From assembly GCA_034336665.1 (NCBI GenBank), contig CM067592.1, positions 43,553,761 to 43,617,760 on the forward strand: a stretch of DNA of 64,000 nucleotides, in the 5' to 3' direction. The DNA comes from Luscinia megarhynchos (taxonomy: Eukaryota; Chordata; Aves; Passeriformes; Turdidae). Below are positions 28,101 through 43,100 of this stretch, in pieces. Position numbers and translations under genes: made by a program. How positions within the stretch are numbered: position 1 is the first letter of the stretch; every line of letters begins with the position of its first letter. The notes under the pieces are model-generated. The model was not told the DNA's origin. It did no database searches and worked only from the letters and a program-made list of their open reading frames with translations.

Positions 28101-31100
28101 CTGCATTATTTATTACTAATCATACAATACTAGTAGGTTGTTAATAATTTTAAAGTAAATTTCCACACTGTTTGCTTCTATATATTTCCTTTACTTAAAA
28201 GCTCACAGTCAGAAGAAATTCATTAAATGCTGATAGAATTTCAGAGCTTCACATGCAACCTGTAACCATGATATTAGAGTATGTGGTCTTGGGAGGTGTG
28301 GATCAATGACAATACTTTTGAGTTTAGAGGGGCCAACTTTATTTCATTTTTATTTCAAATAAGTCAAGAGCATAAAAAGCAGAAGGAAGTGGCCTTCTCA
28401 TTTTCCCTTCACATCTGTAAGTTTTCTTCAGGACCAGACTACAAAAGGCATAAAGGTTTACTTCACAGTTCTGCAGCACTGGAACTGGCTTTCATTTCCA
28501 AACTCATCATTTAGTGTAAGTATAGTATAATCAACTATATTCACATGTATGTTTAAAGGAGGATGATGTGCAGAGATTATAAAAAGAGAAACATTAAAAA
28601 TGTGCTTTCAAATTGAAGCAATTGCATTAGGCCTCTACAGGAGAAAGAAAAGTCTGCTTAAGAGCTTCCCAGAGTGAAATAAACTAGCAACAAGCATCTA
28701 CAGGCTTGCTCTTTTTCTAGTTTATTTTGCATTGAGGTCAGTCTGGATTTTAAATCATGCAATTATTGGGACAACATTGCAATTCTTACAGTTATTTGTG
28801 TAGTTTTATAAGAAGTAGCTGTCATTCTCTGTTAATCCTTTACATCTATGTTTTTTCATGCTCATAGTTTCAACATGATATGATATATTACATAATACTT
28901 GTAGGTCTGCTAATCCTGTATTATTAAAACCTTCAGTTTTTAACTGCTTTCACTGTAAAATGTCAACAAGCTGTGTTGTCATGGATACATGAAGACTAGG
29001 GAAGGGGTAAAACCTATCACAAAACCAGCATGCATGAATAACTTGAATTCTGAAAGCTTTTTTCCCCTACACATGATTTTGCAAACAGAGTTGCTCTATT
29101 TAGTTCATTATTTTAAAATCTGAAACACCTACTTTATCTGAAATGCTTCTTCTATACTTAATAATACTGTATAAGCTCACTTAAGTGTCCACAAAGCAGT
29201 ACCAAAACCTAGCTTCTGTACATGTTCTTTTTCTTAGAACATCTTTATTTTAGTTTTTAAGAGTCACAGCTATGTTTGACACTGTACATCCTTCAAAGCA
29301 GCTGGGCTTTCTTCTTCCTCTATTTGATACCCACTCTACCTCCAGTCTATCTGCAGATAGACCCAATAAAATACTTTCCTGTCATTTCCTAACTTATCAA
29401 AAATAATTTTACTTCACACAAGATAAATCTTTAAACAACCAGGACAAAATAGAGGAGAGAAAATCCCCAAAAACCAAAAAGTAGAAGTAACACCATTGGT
29501 GTTACCCTATACAATAAGCACTTTTTCCTACTTCCCCCTTGGCAAGTTTTGACACTACCACTGACACAATTCTGACTCTCAACTTGACCTCTATGGAGAG
29601 CTGCTAAGTGATCAAATTTAGAGATGTTCTAAATAGCAAAGGCAAACAATTTATTTACCTCAGCTACCACCTTTATCAACAATGAACCCAGGCATGTTTT
29701 AAACATTTAAATAAGTGAAAAAAATAAATTATTAAGAACCGCAGGTTAATTAAAAATTAAATAACTGAATATAATTTAGCATATAAAATGCTGCTTCTTC
29801 CATTGAAAAATCAGCTTGTTCATAAAAAAAAGGGAAAACTTGTTCTACCTGTGCCTCATGAAATATTTTCATGAGTAAGATGATTTACCATAACCAAAGC
29901 ATCAAAAAAATTTGTATGTGCTCAGCTGAAACAGAAAAATGAACTACATAATACATCAGTAAAGCTTAGAGAGGTCTTCTGACATACCTAATTTTGAAGA
30001 CTACCTGCAATGACAAATGCTTTGAAATGTCTGGATTAGGTGACATAACTTTTCAAATATGCATGTATAGCTAATATCCTACATACTGCTTTTTCTAAGT
30101 CACTTGGATTCTAAGAGCTGTTATGAGTCTAGAAATAGGAAATAACAAGAAGAAATAGAAAAATCTCCTTACAAAATCTCATTAACTTTAACCCCTTTAA
30201 AGATTCTTCCTCTATTAATCTGTGCTGGCTATGACCTAACTTACAAAATAATCTCCATAATTTTTCCAGCCATTGAAGTGAGACAGGCCTCTAACTGATA
30301 GCATCTTCCTTCTTTCTATTCTTGAAAACTGGAATAATATTTGCTAGCTTCCATCTGACTGGGACCTCTCCAAACTCCAAGCCCACTGAAAAATAATGGA
30401 GAGGCCTTGATCTCAAAGTGTCTCAAAGTCTGAGACACCTTCCTGCCTCTTCATTAGGCACTTGAGACTCTCCTCATTTGGTCCTGAAATGCCTTCAATT
30501 TCTAAGCAGCTTGGAAAGTAGCATTAAAATCACTTAAAACTGTGCCAGTAGCTGAATAGCAAGCCTTTCGATTTTCCGAGTTTTAAAAATCTGTTCCAGA
30601 AGAACATACCCTTACCCTGTGATTTCCTCTTCCTTCTACTCATCAAGTCAGAGAAAGGGCACAAACACTGAAGAAGTTCAAAGTTTACTCATCAAATGCT
30701 GAATATTGTTGGCTGCTTCATGTCTAGCTATTTTATCAAATAAAGGAGACCTTTATAAAAATCAAGTAGATTTTCAACATAAAGAAGGAAGATAAAAGAA
30801 GGTTTTCTATTTCAAGGTGGTGCAAAAGACAGTGATGCTTAATTTGGATTTAATAAAAACACTAGAAAAATCCACCAAAACACTGCATATAACAAAGATT
30901 ATAAAAAAGTGAAATATACCAAAACTCCAGCAAACTGGTGCTTGGCAGCACTGACTGGAAGATGATTTAGACAATGATTCTTTTGATGATAATTTCAAAA
31001 ATCCTCCCTGCTATGTTGTAGACAGCAGTCCACACACAGACAATGAATGCACGACTGCATGGATATGGCACCAGTCAAAGTGATGACTGTGGACAGACTA

Positions 31101-34100
31101 CCTTGTAGGCTCAATGATATTTCTTTCTCTATTCAGACATTACAGAGATGAGAAACTGCTCTAAAGCTCAATGTGGAATTTAGTTTCTCTTATTCAGGTT
31201 CAGAAGAAATGGGATTACTGGTGGTTTTCTGCCTTCCCTATTGTGTGGTCTGCCTTGCAGTAAATATCTATAGACTGATGGGCATTTCTCTTAGAGGCAC
31301 TTTGGACTTCTTGTAAGTTACAGAGGGGTTTCAGTGGCTAACTCTGTGGTTTTGATTTACCACAGAAGAGCACTTCTACAAAATGCACTGCAATATACTC
31401 ACTGACTTGTATAATTCATATACGTTCACGTTACATATCATTACCCCATAATAACACTACAGCTGACAAAACAATACTGTTACCCAATTTTTTCTTTTCA
31501 TTTGTCTACTAAATTTAAAAAAAATAAAAATTAACTGCTTATAAAATTTTGCAGTTTTAAGGTACAAATTTTGACATAACTACACAGTAACTGGTTATCC
31601 ACGTAAAATCAATCTAGTGCACTTCAGGATTCACAGGGTGGGAAAAAAAAGGAAAGGGAACCCAGTATCAAAAATATCTAGAAGTTTCAGTCTTCTAGAT
31701 TTAAAGAAAAGTGGGGCATTCAACCAGAGTTCCTTGACATAAAGCAAGATTTTTCTAAGGTAAAATAATATATTTTTCACTGTAAAAAGGCAAAATCTAT
31801 GACCTTTATTTTCTTTACTTTCAACTAAGTTTTTCCTAAGTGGGAAAAAGCATACTACTGTAAAATAATGAAAGACTGAACTTCTACACACTATGGGCAT
31901 CCCAGCATACCTCCTGAATGGCTGTCATGACAACATGTTGAACTGATTCTTCCATCATCATTATGGTCTGGATGTACTCTGAAAATAAAAGCATACTGAA
32001 ATGTCAATGCTGAAACTCAAGTCATAGAAGGTAAGATCAGAAGCTGCATCCTTCCTTCAAAACGACTAGATGCCATGGATGACACTGAAATGTATAATCA
32101 CCAACCAAGTCCCAACCCAACAAATCCAACAAGATTTTATCACAAGCCTGCTCATACAGAAATCCAGGCTTCTTTGAATTTTATAACAATGAGAAAAGTA
32201 CATGATTACCTTTTTTCCTCCCCTGTCATTTCAGACTTCTGAAATAACTACTTTTATCCTTTTCTCACTTTGCTCCCAAACTGTTCAGGCTTTTGAAGTA
32301 AATTATCCATGCACAGGTTGTCCTTTTCTCTAAGTGTAACAATAACAGCCTGCCTTCCTATAGCATTCTCATTTCAAAGCATTTTCATGTTCACTTTTGG
32401 TGTTTGCTCTTATTTTTGTACTACATTGCAAATTAAATCCCCTCCACTTTTTAAGTTCTCAGCAATGAGTACATGTGAGTAAAGAGCAAAGGTGACACAA
32501 GAATAAGATGTATATCCCGCTTGAAAATGACAAATAGTCACCAAACGGAAGATAATTTTATATAAAACAGAGATGACAAGAGGTTTGATAAACCAGAGTT
32601 ATTTATGTATTTGTGAAGAACATTACTTCTATTTTAATTAATAGAATGGCCAGATTACTTCCTGGTTAAGAGAACAGAAGTAATTTCAGAAGGAGAAACT
32701 AAAGTGGTTTAGCCACCTAAGAAAACTGGAAACCAGAAACTAGCTGTAAAATTAAGATGCACCAAGCGAGAGGAAGACAAAAGGCATGAAATCTTGGCAG
32801 CCATCAAACCCAAAATGAGCTAAATCTGGAAGACACACATACTTGATGCAACTGTAACATAAATACAGCAAAAATTTTTATTTTCCAACACATCTATTTT
32901 TCCCACACATGACTACATTTCCTGTTTCAAGTATTTAGAATAAATGTTTGCATTTGCTGGTACCTTCATCTGGCTTGAATTAAGTGCGATTTAATGTACC
33001 AGAGTAATAATAAAGAGCCTGTACCCAAGGTAAATTTAGAACATGAGATGTAGCACACTTTAACAAACACCTCCATTGCTCATCATATCCTCTCTGGCAT
33101 CTTCAAGAAAGATGAATGGGTCTCTACGGTATTTGTGCCAGTCAGAATTACAGTCAGTGTCACAGAGTAGAGAGGCAGGAACCTCCTTCAAGGACTGCTG
33201 AAGTGGGATTCAATCATCTGGCAACTGGCCTGAAGTGACTTTTTGAGTCACCTTATTGTGCTCCACTTTCAGCTGCTGCTCAGAAGAGCATGGTTGCCAA
33301 GACTACTTTTTCCTATTTGCCAATGCCCTAGAAACATCTCAGAAACTACAGTATCCCAGATCACACCAGACTTATCTTCAGACCAAGCACAGTCATACTG
33401 ATGGCTTTCGGCAGTGTAGTAAGATGATGCCTGGAATGCATCTGTACAATCAAAAGTCATGCTGAATAATGCAATGATCACATTTTTTCATTCTTAACTA
33501 TCCTGATCTACCTCATAGTGGTTAAAAGGTGTGCCCAAGAATTTTTTTCTTTGTAGACTGATTTTTCAGCTCAGCAAACCAAAAATATGCATGGAAGTAA
33601 ATTCAGTTCCAGTCTGAGTCTCCAAAAGTAGTGAAGCTTACACCAAAAAACAGTTACTATCTATACAACAATATAATGTCATCATTATCTAAAAAAAACC
33701 CCAATCTGTTTCTGACAGAAACCCAAGAAATATAATTTTTCTCCTTACTAGCTGCACGATAACCAAGAAAACATGTTTTCAAAATTTTTTACCTTGCTTC
33801 TGTTCACAATTCACAGCACATCCCAAAATAAGCTGAAGCATTCTCCCAAGCTCTGCAGCATCAGCATGCTCTCCAATCAGGTTAACATCAGGAAGAGTGA
33901 AGTCATTTATCTGTTGCCCTAGAATCTGCATAAAGACAAAATACTACGTGGTTGTATCACTGCACATATACATGTCCATTTACTTCATACGAAGATGATT
34001 CAGAATCGACAACGGAAATTCACTTGTACTTTACCATAGTTTTGAATACATCTACAAAAATTGCGTAACACCTAACATCCCACTACAAAATCATACTGTT

Positions 34101-37100
34101 TGATACAAATAATATTTGGGAAAAGACAAACGTGACTGTCTCAAATTACAAGCAACTACTAGATAAAGACTCATGTAGTGTTATCTAGAATCTAAGATTC
34201 TTTCTCTTCAGATAACAAAGCTAGCAAAAGCAGGCCACCACATAGCTAATTATTTTTTTTAAAGAATTCCATTAAAAACATCCAACTAAAAACACCTCCT
34301 GTAGCAGAAGCTATTACACACAAATCTGATACTTTTTACAACTACAAAGACAGAAAATTAAATGTTTCACCTATATAATACATATATCCAACACTGACAG
34401 GTGACAAATACAATACAGCAAAAAACTCAGATCATTAGATCTCACACTTTCAGCAAATCTAAGGATATCTGGCAAGTCTTACAGCTAAGAAAGCTGTTCC
34501 ATGGAAGAGAATCTGAGGTAGTAGTACAATGATATGTCATTAAACAGCCCACATGCAGAAAGAAAGAAAAAACCCCGCAAAACAAAAGCTCATGTGAGTC
34601 GCAATTAGTGTTAACTCATTTATCATTAAAGATCATTAAGGATTAATGACTGTCAGGAGAAGGAACTAGACAATTCTGCTAAATTGCTCTTTACTGAACA
34701 GCGGGTTGAAAATACGAATATGAAATTTGGAATTTAACACATCTCTGACACATTAATTGCAGATAGAAAGAAACGAACTTCTTAAACAGAGTGCAATAAG
34801 GAAACAATGACTTTTTAGAGGGAATCAGTCATGCGTTTGCTGCATGCTCTTTTTTGTGCAATACCCAAGAAAAACAGAAATCAGGTTAAGGCATTTACAA
34901 AAAACATAGCGTATAAGAAGAATACAAAGAAAACAAGCCATTGTAAGGTTTAGTAGTGTGGGGCTTTGTGGAAGTGTTGTGGTTTTGTTCTGAGTATGTA
35001 CGGTGTGTTTTGTGCTGAGGAATGGTAGGATTTTAAGCAGTTTTTTCACAGAATTAATTTCAACACTACCAAAAACCTCTGTATACCTTCAAGGACTGAA
35101 ATTCACTCCTCTTGGAAAATACTTTCTTTACGTCAAAAGAATTCTGAATTCATCAACCACCATAGAAAATATTACCATCATATACAGACTGCAGTAATAG
35201 AAAATTCAGTATTTTTAAATTCTGATATGCATTTATATATTGATCTGTAGTCCCTGAATTTCTTTCAAACATAATACTGGGTTTAAGTTAACAATACCAC
35301 AGTGACTTCATAGTCACTGGCAATAGAACTCCTGTTGAGGAAAGCTGAAAGGAAGAGGTAAATTGGAAGGCACCAGGAAGAAGCCAAGGATCTGAAGTTA
35401 TGAACAAAGTTTGAAGTGAACAAGTGAAAAAGTTTAATTAAAAAACACTCCATCAAAAGCCCTGAAAGAAACATGAAAATTAAGGATAGACTCTACAATA
35501 ACTGTTTTGAGATGAAAAAGAGCATTTAACCCATATTTGAAAAATATTATACCTTTACCAAAAAAATTAAAAATTTCTATTCCAGAGCAACAGAGGTCTG
35601 CAGCAAGATTAACTGAGGCAGAATAATGCATGAAAGCTATAAATAATTAACTTAGGCCTGTTGTTCTTCTATACTTTAATGGACAAAGCATTTGGACAAA
35701 TGTAGCATTTTTACTGATCGCTATTCTAAGCATGATACAGATTTCTGAATTTTTGCGGATGAACAAGATTAACATACACATTCAAAGGTTTTTAGTTACA
35801 TCAGGTAAAATCCACATATCTATATTTTTGTAGCCAGGGAGGGCATAATATTAAGGAAAACATAAGCAAAATTCATTAGTAGAATCCAGATTCCCTCTAC
35901 TATCACCCCTAGCATTGCCTCAGTAGGAAAAATACCGATTTAAACCAAAATCCTACCAGATTTATAAAGGCGCACTACTTTTACAGAAATTAATCAGCTT
36001 GAAATCACTCAGAACTTGCCTAATAGTAAGCTTTTACACCAGAGACTTAATCATCATACATACTAACCAACTAAAAAGAAGCTTGTATCACTTTGTCCTA
36101 GTAATATTAATTTTCCATAACAAAAACATGATCTGCTTCTTTTTAGTGTTTCCAGTCATGACCAGCTTGCTTAATCATCAGTTTTCAACATTTATTTAAA
36201 CACGGATACCTAATCATTTACTGAAGATGAACTCCCAAGACTACTTTTCTCTTTCTGAAGTACTTCAATTTATTAACAAATAACCTAATCCCTGTAGTAT
36301 TTATAAGAAGACACTATTTTGAAACAAACAATGTCTAGAACATGCATATTATGGATTTTGTGCTGCTGCCTGTACAGATTAATTTGTCTCAAACATCACT
36401 AAAACCATATTTCAGCTGAATATTCACTACTGAAAGAAAAAATACTATCTCCTCTGGAGAATTAAGCACTGAGTTTGCTCAAAATAAGAGAGAATGGGCT
36501 GAGTCCAATACCCCTGAATTAAAATATTTTGTTTAAAATCGTAATGTGGGGAGACTAGAAATGCTCTTTACTCACTCTCCTCAAGAGAAAAATAGGGAAA
36601 AAAGCAGACTTCAGCTGCAGAGGAAGAAGGAAAAAAATCAGACACACATACATTACAGTACATCAGACTCAAAGTCCATCATAAGAACATAGTCAGAGAG
36701 CCATCTACTCTTTACATGAGAAAATTTGCATATGAGGCTTCCCTGGAATCCGTGAGTAAAGCAGGCGAGAAGATTTAAAGAAGGCCAAGACTAGGGAATA
36801 GGCCATGAATCATTATAGATGCCAAAACATTTGGAAGAAAACATCAAAATTTAACCTGCAGAATACAATTTATCTTCAACAGGTTAACTAAAATACATAA
36901 CTCAAAAGGCAAGTAGATGCAGATTAGTTCAAATGGTACTTACCTCATGGTTGTAATCCAGTATGCCTTTTAAAATTTTCTTCAGATTGCTTACCTATTT
37001 GACAAGAAGGAGGAAATACAATAAATACAGGGAATATTTTACAGAGAAATGATCATGAAGTGGGTAATCACAGAAGAATCACACAAAAGAAGGATATAAT

Positions 37101-40100
37101 TACATCTATTTACCCGCAGTTAAATTTAGAGTCATGAAAGTTATGAAAAGGCCCTTAAAATCAGACTTCCAGATGTGATCACAAATCTTTATTAATTCAC
37201 AGAACCCGTTTAAATTTATGAAAAATGTAACATTGTCTTAGATAGGCTTTAAATCAGATCCCACAGCACCAATGTTTTTAGGTACTTCTTTCTCTCAGGA
37301 TTATCTTTGCACCCAGAAGCTAAAACATTATTTTCCTCCTTTTTTCTGTTGAAGAATCCTAGTAATCTACTTTCTGCACTGATAAACCTCTTCTTCCAAA
37401 TCAAAACTATCTACTGCTCAATATCATCCTTTATTCCCAATCCATATGACTTTAATTTGTTATTTTTCTCATTAATTATTCCTCTTAGCTCTTTCATTTT
37501 TGTTCTTACCATTCTCTGTCCTCCCTCTCCACTCCCAGTTTTTACAAATGAATGTCTGTCTTACAGTATCTGGCAAAATTCACATTTCTCTGTGATGACT
37601 TCACTGCTATACAAAGGTAGCTTCTGTTCTCTCGCATAACCAATGGCACCAGTTAAGTATCTCTTGCTGTACAGAACGTATGTCACATTTCTCTAGTACT
37701 GAGTATTGCTCCCTTCCCAGCAAAGATCCACTCGCAACAAGTCTCTGAAAATAGTGTGTTTAAAGGAATAAAAATGCCTGTGTGTCTCACAGGTGAAATT
37801 CCAACTGAAAAAAAAAAATCTTTGCTGAAAGTAACTGCTAGCAATTACCACCAATTACTGTTCATGCATTTTAAGAAAAGAATTTAGATAGTAGAAGCAG
37901 CACACTGTTTCCTGAGACAGAGGAGTGGCTGAGGGAGCTGGGGGTGTTCAGCCTGGAGAAAAAGAGGCTCGGGGTGACCTTATCACTCTCTACAACTGCC
38001 CACAAGGAGCATATAGCCAGGTCAGCCTCTTCTCCAAGGTAACAAGAGATGGGACAAGACGAAATGGCTTCAAGTTTTGCCAGGAAGAGTTTAGGCTGAG
38101 TATCAGGAAACATCTCTTTGTAACAGGCTACCTAGGACATGACTGAACCACCATCCTTGTGGTGTGCAAAGAGCTGTGTAGATATGGTACATTGGGACAT
38201 GACTTATTGGTAGACTTGACAGCTTATGGTTGTATTCTACGATCTTACGGATCTTTACCAATCTAAATTATTGTATGACTGAAGTTTAAATAGGATCTGC
38301 ACAGACTAAAACTGATAGAAACAGGATTCACAAAGTCCTCGGCTACTAGAGCAGCCACAGCAGCAAACTGTGGAACTGCAATGAAGGGAAAGCAAAATCT
38401 CAAGTTGTAATTGCCTTTGAAGCCCACAAGGAATTTTATATTCTTGACTGCATTTCAGAAATACCCAGTTAGGAGATTCTGTCCACTTACAGAAGTTATT
38501 TACCTTCCAAATGACCTGATGGTTGTGATACTGAAATCCAGGGACAAACTCAACACTTCAATATGGTCAACAAATAAAATGGGGTGATGAAAGTAAATTC
38601 CAAACTCAAGAAAGAAACAGGATACACACACTAAGAGACTTTTGTCAAGAAAACCAAAGTGATAAGAATCTGATTACCTGACTCCTATTAATCTACTCCC
38701 TTTTGGAAACAAGTGCCAGAAGTTGACACCTTATTAAGATATAGGAACATTCTGACTGTATCCATAATCACTGAATTTTAAGTCATACAAGAAACAAAAA
38801 TTCATTTGGACCTTAAATGTGGGTCCAAAAAAAGGGACATCAAATACCCTGACAACATAGAACGAGAACTGGAGATGCCATATTACGGCACGCATATGAG
38901 AACATTTACTGTCTCTCCCATAACAGTGTAATAGGCAGTTTACACCTCCTACACCAAAGCACATACTTTTTCTGTACTATTACACACAACACAGCATGGT
39001 TATGTAAGAATTGCAACTATTCCCTAGGTGTCTACCCAAGAGCAACTAAGACCACCACTCAAAGGCAATGTACAACCATAACCAAAGTCCACAACAGATG
39101 TAAGAATTTATAGAAATTATGAAATTTTATTTTTACATCAAATCACCACAAAGAATACCACACTGATTGGAATATTATTTTCAAACTTGATTAATTAAAA
39201 TCTTCTGGTTTATAATTTACCTGAATCTGCTGCAGAAAGAGCCACAGAAACGCAAGGGCCATGTTGCTGAATTTAAGTCCAGTTTACCGATGAGAACATT
39301 GTGAGGAACCTTGAACTTGAACATAATCCCAAAAAAATGAGAAACCAAATGGAAACCTGTGAAATACTTCTTTTACCCTCTCCTTGCAAGCATTTTTAAA
39401 TCAAAGTCCCTTAAACGCAAGTAGCCACCTTCCTCCAAGTAACCTTTATAGCACTTAGAGTTGAGATAGTGGAACAAAACCAATATTGATCAAAATTCAT
39501 CATGAAAACGAGCTTATAGGGCAGCATCCTTGAAATAAGAGAACCGCAAACAAACTGAAAAACAAATCTTCACAGTCCTATTTCATCCCACTGTCAATCA
39601 ACAGTACCAGGGTAGCTTGTTTTCAAGAATTAACTGTACCATCTTTGTATTTGGCACACAATCACCCAATTGTGAGGTTAAAGTAGCTTCTTTATAGACT
39701 TCTTTTAAGACTAAGACTGACTTAAACTTAACCATGATCTTCAGTATTACCCCAGATAGCTCTTGATTTTTTTTCTAACTTGCGTGCAGTGAATAAACCG
39801 GGTGGTTTTACTGCCCCAGGCAGAGAGAGGATCGTCACAGGGAAACTACCACTAATATTTTGTACTTTGAAACTGAACTGAGTAGTTCCAGCAACATTTA
39901 TGAGGCCAAAGCATATGAAAGGAAGAACTCAAGCACCTAAATGAAAATAAACAGCCCAAGAAAGTGTTAAAAGACAACCAATTATATCAGAATTCTAAGT
40001 CACAGGAGGCGATGGTTGTTCGGAATTACTTTTCACTTCCTTAAGCACACAGGAAAACCTAACTGTAGTTAACAAAGACCACTAAATTGTGTAATGTCAG

Positions 40101-43100
40101 AACACAACAGACAGAATTGCCAATATAGATTATGACTAAAGAATACACCATATATAAATATAAATCATCATTCGGATGTCAGACCACATGAGATGCCTAT
40201 TTGCTTGCATCAGCAACATGAGTAATTCCTTTCCCATAAAAATATACACTCTACCCTCCCAATGCCTTTTAGCATTCATTCCCTGCAGCCATACTTATGC
40301 TGGAAAATATGTGAAGTTTACTGGGGTAAAAGAAGTGATAACTAAGTTTTATTTCATCTCAGGAATTTGTTGCAATTCACAGTAGACAGATCATTAAATA
40401 TTTCTAGACAAATCTCTACCCATTTTCAATCTCTTTACCATCTGGCCTTTCTATTTTAATTTCCCAATCTCATATTATGAATGACAGGATATCTGCACGC
40501 ACAAAAGCAACCTGAATATTCTCACAACTTTTAACACCTAAATTTCACTAATACCCACACCAAAGTTGTGTGAGTGTTCTCTGTGTTAAATTACCATTAC
40601 CTCTCTGTTAACAGTCATCTTGGCTGTAGTATAGCACTATATGCTAAGCACACAGTGCTCAGTATAAGACTGATCCTTATTATACAGCAGTAACCTGATA
40701 AACTGACTGGAATGAAACCAGAGATGATGTGATCTGCCAACACCAGAAGACTTCATGGTTGCTTGTTTTTACTCCTATTTTTCTTTTATTCTCACTTGTC
40801 ATATAAAACCTGTATTTAATTACAATATACTTACTGTTTCCAATCTCACCTTTGTAAGGGGCAGCCTGTCTAGGTTTCTCTTTTTACTAATATAGTTGTG
40901 CAACAAAGCGAAAGGCCAATGATATGGCAATAAAAAATGCCCATAAGCTTGTGATTGCTGAAAAAAAGGGAGCATGGGTTATCTAACTTCTTGGTTCTTC
41001 TCCAACATTATGACAGCCAGTCTTCAATTTTGCATTATCCTTATCTTACATGTATGACTGAAATCCTGTTTGTGCTGAAGGCTCTATGTAAATTGGCTTT
41101 TTTAATTTCAGATCTTGAATAACCTCTGGAAATGTTGCTAGAGCACACTTTCAAGTGGTGTGGGAATTCTTAACCAATAAGTTTTGGACATGTCATTAAG
41201 TACATTTTTATCCATTTGCAGTTAACAGGTGGGGGGGTATGGGGTAGGTGGGTGTGTGCACGTACACCAAGAAGGAGAGTGAGCACATGTCTGCACAGTT
41301 TGTATCACTCTCAGATGCATTTGGTTTCTGATTTAAACTGCATTTTGAAAGAGTGGGTCTCATTGCTGATTATAGACAGAACATAGAGAAAGATCAGGTA
41401 GTGAAGGTTCACAAGACTAACACGGCTTGCCACTATAAAAATCAGTAAAACTGTACTCTAAATTAATGCTGCAGTCTGAATGCCAAAATGAAAAGTTCAG
41501 AAGAAAAAACTAGAAATCAAACTGAACAATGTGCTTCCTTTCCTTCCTAAGCTTCCCACACTGAATGAAAGAGGAGAGCAGGAAAAGGGGGACAATTTTA
41601 TGCCATTGCTCAGACAGCCAACAGTTTATTCTGCAATTGCCAAAACTGACATGCATGTACCAAATCAGTAATTTTTTTCTTGATTAGGGAATTTCATTCC
41701 TGCATAATTTTGGCAAATTATTTTCTAAGCTGCTTTTAATTTTCAGTATAGTTTATGTTCAAGATGTCACCTTCCTGAGCCATGAAATCCTATGCTGTAC
41801 ACAATTTAAATCTGGACTATATAGAAGTGCTCATTGTACATGAGGAAAGAATGTCTTTGCTTTTTTCTTTTTTTTTCTTTTTTTGGTAAACCACCATAAA
41901 ATTGCAGGTAAGGCAGTTTTTTTGTTGCTTAAGGATAAAAACAAATTACAATATACATTGATGTATGCTATGAGCATGAAATTTTAACCTGAATAAGTAA
42001 CATTTCTCTACTAAATACACTAGACAAAGATCTGGTCAGGTCTAAAAATCAGAATGCTTGCTGAAGGGCTCCTGCTTTGCAAACTCCCCAAGTTTTAGCA
42101 TTTCCCTTTTTCTCTCCTGTGAATTGCTCAATTTCTCAAGTCTGGCAACTTCCCCAGAAACCAAGAATTTAAAAACAACCCTATGAGTTGTTTTGGTTTT
42201 TTTTAATGGTACAGCAACAGGAAAAACAATGCAGTTATCAGAAAACAAAATGCTAAAAAAACCAAACTAACCAAACCCATGCCGCCCCCTCCTCCCTCAC
42301 CACAAAAAAAAAAAAAATCTCAGCCTTATGTTCTTTCTTCTCCATACAGTGCAACACACAATTTAAAATTAACCATCACATCACTCATTACCTTCTCCCA
42401 GATAACAAATGACAGGACAAGAAGAAACAGCCTGAAGGGGTGCCAGGTAAGTTTTAGTTTAAATATTAGGTGAAAGGTTTTCACAGGAAAGGTTGTAGAC
42501 CATTGGAACAGTCTGCCTGGCAAAATGGTAGAGTTATCATCCACGAAAGTGTTCAAAAAATGTACAAACATGGTACTTGGTGACATAATAGGTTGTGGTG
42601 AACACAGTGGTGGAGCTATGTTGACAGCTGGACTCAATCTCAACAGTCTTTCCCAACTTTCCCAACCTTACCAACTCTATGACTCTATCATTTTCTGAGT
42701 ACTTCTATGAACAGTGGTTAGGTGGGCTGTACAAGACTAATCTCTACCAGCCCTCCCAAACAGTGTTTTACAAAACTTCCTACACATTACATTTTAGATT
42801 TTTTTAATATATTTTCCCTACTAGACTGGCTCCTTGGTGCGGTTCATGACACCAAGAGCTTGTACAAGTAGTGACTGTTATACCAGATGGCATCAGAAGC
42901 AGAGAGTGACCATGTTTAGCAACAAAAAAATAATGCAGCTCATCTGCACAACATTTGAGATAATCAAATTATCACTTCTCATGGCACTTCTTAAAGTATG
43001 AAGGAAAGATATTCTAGAGTCACGCAAGTATGATGCCCACATCTTAAATCTTGCCATGAATACATTTCTAAAAGGAGGTTGTAGAGAGGTGAGGGTCAAG

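Larger units (their letters stand above)
25250..31910 (-). other. HOOK3: HOOK3 intron 6
   Basis: 6661 bp, donor GAG|gtatgc, acceptor taattgcag. Mostly AT-rich and free of recognised repeats except a CR1 ORF2 fragment (30195-30440), an A-rich tract (25849-25895), a CA dinucleotide run (26899-26916), a strong hairpin (26554-26580) and a 19-bp palindrome (29487-29505). Confidence 0.9.
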
